From contig JAGSPR010000377.1 in NCBI GenBank assembly GCA_018262455.1, positions 1 to 6,544 on the forward strand: DNA of 6,544 nucleotides, read 5' to 3'. The stretch's first letter is position 1. The number at the start of each line of letters is the position of its first letter. Made by a program: the position numbers and the translations under genes. The stretch is from Deltaproteobacteria bacterium. Lineage in GTDB: Bacteria > Myxococcota > Polyangia > Haliangiales > Haliangiaceae. This document shows, piece after piece, positions 1 to 4,236 of the stretch. The notes below the pieces were generated by a model, which worked only from the letters and a program-made list of their open reading frames with translations, was not told the origin of the DNA and ran no database searches.

Positions 1-971
1 CGCTCGCGACGCAGCTCGCCGCGGTGCTTGCCGGTGCCGACCCGTTGCGGTGGCAGGGCGCGACCCCGTTCGTCTGCGTGTCGATCGGGGACGAACCGCT
101 CGCGACCGCTCGCCACGGCCATCGCCGGGGCTGGACCCCGCGCGGCGGCCCATGGCTCGGGCTCGGCCGCGCCGGCGACCTCGCCGTGATCTCGACTTGC
201 CATCTGGTCGTCGATGGCTACGGCCACGCACGGATCGCGGCGCGGATCGCGGAGCTCGTCGGCGGCGAGGCGTCGACCACTGGCCACCCGTCACGCGTGC
301 TCGATCCCGTCGCCGGCGCCGTGCCGCTCGCGATCGCGTGGCGCGAGTTGCCTTGCCCCACGCCACGCGCGATCCCGCTCGCGTACGCGCTCGGTCGCAT
401 CCTGCATCGCCATGCCGGCCAGCGCGACGCGAAGTTCTCGCCGACGTTCCAGATCCCCGTCGCGCGCGGCCGCAAGGATGATCCGTTGCGCCTCCGCCGC
501 CGCGTCGTGTCGGCGACCACGAGCGTGCGCTTCGAGCACGGCGTGTCCGAGCCGTTCGCGGTGTTCGAAGCCCGCGTCCGCGAGGTGATCGCCCGCGAGG
601 CCAGCGCGCGCGGCCTGGTCTCGCGCCTGCTCACCGCGGCGCGCGCCGCCCCCGTGCCGCTGTCGTGGAAGCGCAAGAGCATCAGCGCCAAGCGCCCGCG
701 CTGGCTCGAGAGCCTCGCCGAGATCATCGGCGGCCGCGCGCTGCTGTCGCGCATCGCGATGGACGTGCCCATGCCACCGATGTGCGCGGCGTCGTCGCCA
801 TCCCGCCTCGCCACCGCCGACGATCCGATCGGCGGCTGCGTGATCACGATCCTCGACGACGGCGCCCGCGGCGCGATCTCGCTGTGCGGTTCCGGGCTCG
901 GAGGAACGCCTGCGCGCGCTTCGGCGCTGCTCGACGAGCTGGTGTTCGCGGTGCGAGACGGAATCCGCTAG
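1..971 (+). CDS. HxxxDG acyltransferase-like protein, 5' end missing
   Basis: The reading frame is open from base 3 to the TAG at 969-971, so the true start is probably left of the window; a GTG at 24 is the first in-frame start candidate. Counting from that GTG, His60, Asp64 and Gly65 form HLVVDG (codons 201-218), the HxxxDG signature of the CoA-dependent acyltransferase superfamily (chloramphenicol acetyltransferase, NRPS condensation domains, wax-ester synthase/DGAT). In that superfamily the His is the catalytic base. Wax-ester synthases and condensation domains carry well over 100 residues before this motif; only about 67 are visible here, which supports a truncated N-terminus. About 255 residues follow. 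The usual second His before the motif is Cys here (CHLVVDG). No signal peptide or membrane segment is visible, so a cytoplasmic protein is likely. Codons end mostly in G or C in this frame. It converges on the next gene with a 12-bp gap. The acyl donor and acceptor cannot be inferred. Confidence 0.8.
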   Translation, partial: LATQLAAVLAGADPLRWQGATPFVCVSIGDEPLATARHGHRRGWTPRGGPWLGLGRAGDLAVISTCHLVVDGYGHARIAARIAELVGGEASTTGHPSRVLDPVAGAVPLAIAWRELPCPTPRAIPLAYALGRILHRHAGQRDAKFSPTFQIPVARGRKDDPLRLRRRVVSATTSVRFEHGVSEPFAVFEARVREVIAREASARGLVSRLLTAARAAPVPLSWKRKSISAKRPRWLESLAEIIGGRALLSRIAMDVPMPPMCAASSPSRLATADDPIGGCVITILDDGARGAISLCGSGLGGTPARASALLDELVFAVRDGIR

Positions 972-983
972 CCCGCTCCGCGA

Positions 984-1556
984 TCAGTCGAACGAGAAGG
1001 TCGCGAGCAGCGCCGGCGAGACCGCGCCGTGACGGTCGGTCGTGCGCAACGCCGCGAGGTGCAGCATCACGCCGACCCGCGAGATCGACCCGTTTACCCG
1101 CGCCTTCGCTGCCCAGTCGTAGCCGATCGCGAGGCTGCCGCCCACGCCGTGGCTCGTGTGCTGCTCCTGTTCGATCTGTTCGATGGACGCGTAGCCGGCG
1201 CTGGCAACCAGGTTCAGCCCGCCATGCGCGCGTGGGTACCACTGGACGATCGGGCCGACGATCATGGCGATCGCCAGCCGTCCGCCGCTCGGCTCGGTCG
1301 CCATGCACGGGCCGTCCTCCGGCAGCAGGTTGAACCGGATCACTGCCGAGCCGCCGACGGCGAGGCCCGGCGCGACGAACCCGACGACCGAGAAGCCACC
1401 CGCGAACATCCGCCCGCCCAGCTCGCACGTGTCGGTCCGATCCCATGCGTAGCCGAAGCCGGGTGTCGCGCTTGCCATCAGGCCATCGGGCCGATCGGCG
1501 CGCGCGACCCCAGCCGCCAGGACCAGGATGCCGACGATGACGAACGCTCCCCGCAT
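984..1556 (-). CDS. Exported small beta-barrel-like envelope protein
   Basis: This encodes 190 residues. The chosen ATG (complement of 1554-1556) gives a clean Sec signal peptide: Arg2, a hydrophobic core at residues 4-17, and an AxA-like site at Ala18-Arg19-Ala20 with the mature protein starting at Asp21. A GTG at 1608-1610 would add 18 residues that spoil the signal peptide, so I rejected it. The mature part alternates hydrophobic and polar or glycine residues in short segments (AGGFSVVGFV, LAVGGSAVIRFNL, GVGGSLAIGYDW) and ends in FSFD. This resembles an eight- to ten-strand outer-membrane barrel with an aromatic residue near the C-terminus. Two cysteines, in DTCEL and GPCMA, could form a loop disulfide. 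No strong Shine-Dalgarno lies before the ATG. It follows the lipoprotein gene at 1617-2789 by 60 bp on the same strand, so co-transcription is plausible. Barrel fold and location are inferred from pattern only; function is unknown. Confidence 0.8.
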   Translation of the reverse strand: MRGAFVIVGILVLAAGVARADRPDGLMASATPGFGYAWDRTDTCELGGRMFAGGFSVVGFVAPGLAVGGSAVIRFNLLPEDGPCMATEPSGGRLAIAMIVGPIVQWYPRAHGGLNLVASAGYASIEQIEQEQHTSHGVGGSLAIGYDWAAKARVNGSISRVGVMLHLAALRTTDRHGAVSPALLATFSFD

Positions 1557-1584
1557 GGGCCGGTTATCGCAGCCCCGGCAGGCG

Positions 1585-1600
1585 CCGTCGGTGGCGACGG
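1585..1600 (-). other. Short perfect hairpin between two minus-strand genes
   Basis: CCGTCG (1585-1590) and CGACGG (1595-1600) form a perfect 6-bp stem around a 4-base loop. It lies between the stop of the lipoprotein gene (1617) and the start of the small barrel-like gene (1556). No T-run follows on the minus strand, so it is not a canonical intrinsic terminator. It could pause transcription or stabilise an mRNA end, but a stem this short is expected fairly often by chance in GC-rich DNA. Confidence 0.25.
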
Positions 1601-1616
1601 TCACACCCACCGAGGA

Positions 1617-2789
1617 TCACGGGAACTCGCGCACCTTGACCGCGACGCTGGTGCCAGGCACCGCATCGTTGTAATGCTCGACGCCATAGACGAGCAGCGC
1701 GCCGTCGCCGTCGACGTAGACGCCGGCCCCCGCCGCGAAGTTGCAGTAGCGCACCCCGCCGGTGTGCTGCGAGCTGCAGACGAAGTGCCGACTCGCGACC
1801 AGGGTGAACGTGGGAGCGTAGCTCGGTGAGAGCTCGAGCTGCCACAGATCGGCCGAGTCTTCACCCGCGAGGTTCTGCGCGGTGCCCACGACGAACAGCT
1901 GGCCGTCACACCGCGTGACCAGTTGCAGGTTCTGATAGTGGGCGCCGAACAGGGTAGGCGCCTCGCTGCGCGATTGCCACGCGGAGTCCGCCGCGCCGTC
2001 CAACGGCAGGGACGGCGCGGTGGACGTGAAGACCTCGACGTTGGCCGAGTTGAAGCCAAACACCAGCGCGAGGAACTGGCCGTTGCCGAGGCGGGTCATC
2101 GCCGCGGCGCCCGCATGCTGCACTTCACCGCGCTCGCGAATCACGAGCGGGCCCCACGCGGAGCTCGCGGGATCCTCGAGGCTCGCGGCGCGAAACCCAG
2201 CCACCTGGAGACCGGCGCTGTCCTCGAACGGAACGATCGCATAGGCGCCGGTGACCTGGAGCCCGCCCGCATGATCGCGCGCGCCCGGGTCCGGGAGGTA
2301 GCCGGCGACGCGGTCGGCACACGACGACGGCGGCTGGCCCACGGCCGCGAGACTGCCGAGCGCACCCGTCACGCCTCCGGTCGACCCCAGGCTCACGATC
2401 TCGAAGCCCGGCTGATACGTGCCAGGGCTCGTCGCATGGACCGAGCTCGTGACGATCAAGTAATTGTGATCGCCACGAACGAGCCGCTGGATTCCCTGGT
2501 GGTGCAGCAGGACATCCGCGGTCGTCGGCGCCCATTCGCTGCAGGAGTCGCCGCCGCTGCGGTAGGCCACGACGTACGAGGGATCCGTGACGACCCGTTC
2601 CAGGCTCGCTTGCGGATCGCGAACGCAGCGATTGACGTACAAGTCGGTCGAGGTCTCGCTGACCCAGCCCGCGGTGGGGTTCGCTGCATCGGGTGCGCCA
2701 CCGTCCGCCGTCCCCGACGCCGGACTCTCGCAGCCGGCAGCGACGCCGCAGGCGAGGGCCAGGCCGAATCTCCACGAGGCGGGACGCAT
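1617..2789 (-). CDS. Predicted lipoprotein with five H-x-G repeats, probable beta-propeller
   Basis: This encodes 390 residues from the ATG at 2787-2789. Residues 1-20 are a lipoprotein signal: Arg2 and Arg7, a hydrophobic stretch, and lipobox VAAGC with Cys20. A longer start at 2846 would put 19 extra residues ahead of the signal and is unlikely. Residues 21-41 are an Asp/Ala/Gly/Pro/Ser-rich linker. The rest shows five related segments beginning with His at 97, 173, 225, 284 and 342 (HQGIQ, HAGGLQ, HAGAA, HYQNLQ, HTGGVRY). Each is followed by a turn and a hydrophobic strand such as YLIVTSS, YAIVPFED, FLALVFG, LFVVGTA or LLVYGVE. Spacings of 76, 52, 59 and 58 residues fit propeller blades. 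Eight cysteines in the mature part besides Cys20 could pair as disulfides. I recognise no catalytic motif and no named family. An AGGAGT lies 12 bases upstream of the ATG, inside a structured leader. The gene is divergent from the cysteine-rich lipoprotein gene. Confidence 0.85.
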   Translation of the reverse strand: MRPASWRFGLALACGVAAGCESPASGTADGGAPDAANPTAGWVSETSTDLYVNRCVRDPQASLERVVTDPSYVVAYRSGGDSCSEWAPTTADVLLHHQGIQRLVRGDHNYLIVTSSVHATSPGTYQPGFEIVSLGSTGGVTGALGSLAAVGQPPSSCADRVAGYLPDPGARDHAGGLQVTGAYAIVPFEDSAGLQVAGFRAASLEDPASSAWGPLVIRERGEVQHAGAAAMTRLGNGQFLALVFGFNSANVEVFTSTAPSLPLDGAADSAWQSRSEAPTLFGAHYQNLQLVTRCDGQLFVVGTAQNLAGEDSADLWQLELSPSYAPTFTLVASRHFVCSSQHTGGVRYCNFAAGAGVYVDGDGALLVYGVEHYNDAVPGTSVAVKVREFP

Positions 2790-2792
2790 TGG

Positions 2793-2839
2793 CGCCAACG
2801 TACTCCTGCGCGGGGAAGCCAGCGCACAAATCGTTGGCG
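2793..2839. promoter_or_regulatory. Nested inverted repeat in the leader of the propeller-like lipoprotein gene
   Basis: The outer arms CGCCAACG (2793-2800) and CGTTGGCG (2832-2839) are perfect 8-bp complements. Nested inside are TGCGC (2807-2811) and GCGCA (2822-2826), a perfect 5-bp pair around a 10-base loop. The two stems are joined by 6- and 5-base internal loops. On the minus strand the structure ends three bases before the ATG at 2789. The AGGAGT ribosome site falls mostly in one internal loop. It could act as an RNA leader fold or as a DNA operator for the divergent genes. An 8-bp match in a region this size is suggestive, not conclusive. Confidence 0.4.
2802..2807 (-). promoter_or_regulatory. 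Probable Shine-Dalgarno for the propeller-like lipoprotein gene
   Basis: The minus strand reads AGGAGT here, with 12 bases before the ATG at 2789. This is a strong match to anti-SD pairing but the spacing is longer than usual. The bases between the site and the start include one arm of the inverted repeat at 2793-2839, so folding could change the effective spacing. Confidence 0.5.
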
Positions 2840-2897
2840 TGAACATCTCGGCGGTAGGTGGGCACTAGTGCAGCGTTGGAGTCACGGATTGCCCTCT

Positions 2898-2901
2898 GGA
2901 G
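2898..2901 (+). promoter_or_regulatory. Shine-Dalgarno deciding the GTG start at 2909
   Basis: GGAG lies 7 bases before the GTG at 2909. The alternative in-frame GTG at 2858 has no comparable site at this distance and would place 17 extra residues ahead of the lipoprotein signal. This site therefore favours the shorter protein. Confidence 0.6.
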
Positions 2902-2908
2902 CCTATTT

Positions 2909-3520
2909 GTGAATTTCGTTCGATTCGTTGCATTGTCGATCTGGCTTGCTGCCTGCTCATCGAGCCGTGCCACGACGCTCGACTCGTCGGACGCCGCCAG
3001 CACGCTGGACACCACGCCCGCGGGTGCGCCCGACGCGGCCGTCCAGCCCTTGCCGGGATGTGAGGAGTTCATCTCTTGCTGCACCGCACCTGGGGTCTCC
3101 GGAGACGGTGTCTACGACGACGAGTGCGGCTCTGAGGGCTTGCCATGCCAGGACTGCTCCTCGCTGGGGCAGCGCTGTCGAACGGCGGGCGACGGTACGT
3201 ACTTCTGCACCGCAGTCTTGCCGGACGGTGCACCATGCTCGGAGGGATGGCAGTGTCAGGGCGCGACGTGCGGCGCTGGTGGCACCTGTGAAACCACCTG
3301 CGTGGCGCTCGACAGCTTCTGCGATCCGACGCTCGGCCGCACGACCTGCTGCGATGCTGCGGCCCAATGCACGAACACCGACGACATCGGTGCGAATCAG
3401 ATGTGCTGCTATCCGGACGGCACGATCGTGACCAGCACGGATGACTGCATCCACTGCTGCGGCTCACTGACGCAGTGCAATTTCATCGGGCCAAACCAGT
3501 TCCGGTGCGGCCCCGGCTAG
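2909..3520 (+). CDS. Cysteine-rich predicted lipoprotein
   Basis: This encodes 203 residues from the GTG at 2909, chosen for the GGAG at 2898-2901 and the compact signal peptide (Arg5, hydrophobic residues 6-15, lipobox LAAC with Cys16). Residues 17-50 are a Ser/Thr/Asp/Ala/Pro linker. From Cys51 to Cys200 there are 24 further cysteines, an even number that would allow up to twelve disulfides. Several are adjacent CC pairs (57-58, 147-148, 166-167, 183-184). The segment GAPCSEGWQCQGATCGAGGTC (residues 107-127) recalls the short Cys/Gly-rich modules of Dickkopf-like extracellular domains. Two C-terminal units share the pattern CC-x4-Q-C, then IGxNQ, then C (147-166 and 183-200). Such a protein would fold only outside the cytoplasm and is probably a surface or periplasmic binding or structural module. 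No enzyme motif is visible. The signal-peptide codons are more AT-rich than those of the neighbours. Confidence 0.85.
   Translation: MNFVRFVALSIWLAACSSSRATTLDSSDAASTLDTTPAGAPDAAVQPLPGCEEFISCCTAPGVSGDGVYDDECGSEGLPCQDCSSLGQRCRTAGDGTYFCTAVLPDGAPCSEGWQCQGATCGAGGTCETTCVALDSFCDPTLGRTTCCDAAAQCTNTDDIGANQMCCYPDGTIVTSTDDCIHCCGSLTQCNFIGPNQFRCGPG
3347..3508 (+). repeat. Two-copy CC-x4-Q-C...IGxNQ...C protein repeat
   Basis: Within the cysteine-rich lipoprotein, codons 147-166 (3347-3406) and 183-200 (3455-3508) encode two units, CCDAAAQC...IGANQMC and CCGSLTQC...IGPNQFRC. They share cysteine spacing in the first half, the Gln before the third Cys, and an IG-x-NQ motif before the last Cys. The intervening loops differ by a few residues. 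This suggests an ancient duplication of a small disulfide-stabilised module; the repeat is at protein level only. Confidence 0.6.
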
Positions 3521-3541
3521 CTCGGCTTCGGCTCGTCCGCC

Positions 3542-3556
3542 GACGGTGCTGCCGTC
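3542..3556 (+). terminator. Weak hairpin after the cysteine-rich gene
   Basis: GACGG (3542-3546) and CCGTC (3552-3556) form a 5-bp stem with a 5-base loop in the 53-bp gap before the next lipoprotein gene. Only a short, interrupted T-containing stretch (CGTGTT) follows, so it is at best a weak terminator or attenuator. It may be a chance stem. Confidence 0.2.
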
Positions 3557-3573
3557 CGTGTTACGAACGAGGC

Positions 3574-4173
3574 ATGCGTGGCTCGCTCCTGATCGTGTTC
3601 CTGGCCGCTGGCTGCTCCAAGTCCGAGGCTCCTGCAACCAGCGCGCGCGGCTCGACCGCGCCGCCGCGGGTCGTCGACGATGCCAGCGTCACCCTCGCGC
3701 CGTCGCTCGACTCCGCGGGCCCGCCCGCCGTTGACCGCAGGGTCAAGGTGCCGACGAATCCGCCGGTGGTGAGCCGGGTCAGCTTCGTGTGCAGCCATAG
3801 CAACATGCCGTGGGGCGACGGATATCAGCACCAGTCACGGGTCTACGACCTCGATCACGCCACCGCGACCTCCGACACCATCGATGTGCCAAACACGCCC
3901 AAGGGCGAGCCGTCCGAGCCGCCGCCGGGATCGAAGGACAACAGCAAGCGTACGCACGACGTCGCCGCGCTGAAGCCCGACCATGTCGCCAAGCTCCGCG
4001 CCGCAGTCGCGAGGGTGCTCGCCGGTGGACCGTACGAGCCCGAGTACCCCGTGTCCGAGGGCGTCTCGTGCCAGCTCGAGCTCGCGGCGGCAACCGGTGA
4101 GCCGTTCTTCACGATCGACAAGGCGCACCGCGCGCAAGAGGACGCGGTCAACGACCTCTTGAACGCCATGTGA
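3574..4173 (+). CDS. Predicted lipoprotein of unknown function
   Basis: This encodes 199 residues and I recognise no family. The ATG at 3574 gives a very short lipoprotein signal: Arg2, hydrophobic LLIVFLAA, and lipobox LAAGC with Cys14. An in-frame GTG at 3475 would overlap the preceding gene and add 33 mostly Arg-rich residues, so I rejected it. GAGG lies only one base before the ATG, too close for a good ribosome site. Residues 15-65 are a low-complexity Ala/Ser/Pro/Asp linker. A folded region follows at about 67-199. It contains Cys73 and Cys166, which may form one disulfide, a Pro/Gly/Lys-rich insertion at 106-126, a probable amphipathic helix at 134-150, and a C-terminal helix at 184-198. 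The gene lies 53 bp after the cysteine-rich lipoprotein gene and 63 bp before the beta-helix gene, consistent with an operon. The structured element at 4180-4231 begins six bases after its TGA. Confidence 0.8.
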   Translation: MRGSLLIVFLAAGCSKSEAPATSARGSTAPPRVVDDASVTLAPSLDSAGPPAVDRRVKVPTNPPVVSRVSFVCSHSNMPWGDGYQHQSRVYDLDHATATSDTIDVPNTPKGEPSEPPPGSKDNSKRTHDVAALKPDHVAKLRAAVARVLAGGPYEPEYPVSEGVSCQLELAAATGEPFFTIDKAHRAQEDAVNDLLNAM

Positions 4174-4179
4174 GAGCGC

Positions 4180-4231
4180 GATTCTTCGCGGGGAGACATG
4201 TTATGACGCCGCCGTCTCTCCGCGAAGGATC
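4180..4231 (+). promoter_or_regulatory. 18-bp RNA hairpin covering the ribosome site of the beta-helix gene
   Basis: Arm GATTCTTCGCGGGGAGAC (4180-4197) pairs with GTCTCTCCGCGAAGGATC (4214-4231) across a 16-base loop. All 18 positions pair in plus-strand RNA: 16 Watson-Crick and two wobbles (T4183-G4228 and G4192-T4219). In minus-strand RNA the two wobbles become A-C mismatches, so the structure is better suited to the mRNA of these genes. The right arm contains the GAAGGA ribosome site of the downstream gene, 7 bases before its ATG. Folding should hide that site. No T-run follows, so a standard intrinsic terminator is unlikely, although it could also protect the 3' end of the upstream message. 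Confidence 0.7.
4224..4229 (+). promoter_or_regulatory. Shine-Dalgarno of the beta-helix gene
   Basis: GAAGGA ends 7 bases before the ATG at 4237, near-ideal spacing. It decides the start: the TTG at 4234 is in frame but only 4 bases away, and the internal ATG at 4267 would remove Arg2 and Arg6 from the signal peptide. The site is fully paired in the hairpin 4180-4231. Confidence 0.7.
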
Positions 4232-4236
4232 CATTG

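Larger units (their letters stand above)
2790..2908. promoter_or_regulatory. Divergent intergenic region between two lipoprotein genes
   Basis: These 119 bp separate a minus-strand start (2789) from a plus-strand start (2909), so promoters for both genes should lie here or overlap the gene ends. The region is less GC-rich than its surroundings. It holds nested inverted repeats and three copies of CGTTGG/CCAACG. I cannot identify a convincing -35/-10 pair in either direction, so promoter positions are not assigned. Confidence 0.55.

Noticed and set aside
231..252. Tandem CGGATCGCGG repeat, 12-base period
   Set aside because: It simply encodes the ARIAARIAEL helix just after the HxxxDG motif; two copies in GC-rich coding DNA need no other explanation.
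844..1446. A 200-codon minus-strand open frame overlapping the end of the acyltransferase-like gene
   Set aside because: It is Arg-rich and lies in a different frame from the signal-peptide protein at 984-1556, which has a clean export signal and a beta-barrel-like pattern.
2858..2908. An upstream GTG start for the cysteine-rich lipoprotein
   Set aside because: It would add 17 residues ahead of the lipoprotein signal and has no good ribosome site, unlike the GTG at 2909.
1923..2912. A 329-codon plus-strand open frame opposite the propeller-like lipoprotein gene
   Set aside because: It is Arg/Ala-rich with no recognisable domain. The minus-strand frame has a lipobox, linker and repeated motifs, so this is a shadow.
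2125..3084. A 319-codon minus-strand open frame spanning the divergent intergenic region
   Set aside because: It crosses both divergent gene starts, is Arg-rich, and conflicts with two lipoprotein signal peptides and the GGAG site at 2898-2901.
4180..4231. The strong hairpin as a classical Rho-independent terminator
   Set aside because: No T-run follows the right arm; the next bases run straight into the ATG at 4237, and the ribosome site is inside the stem.
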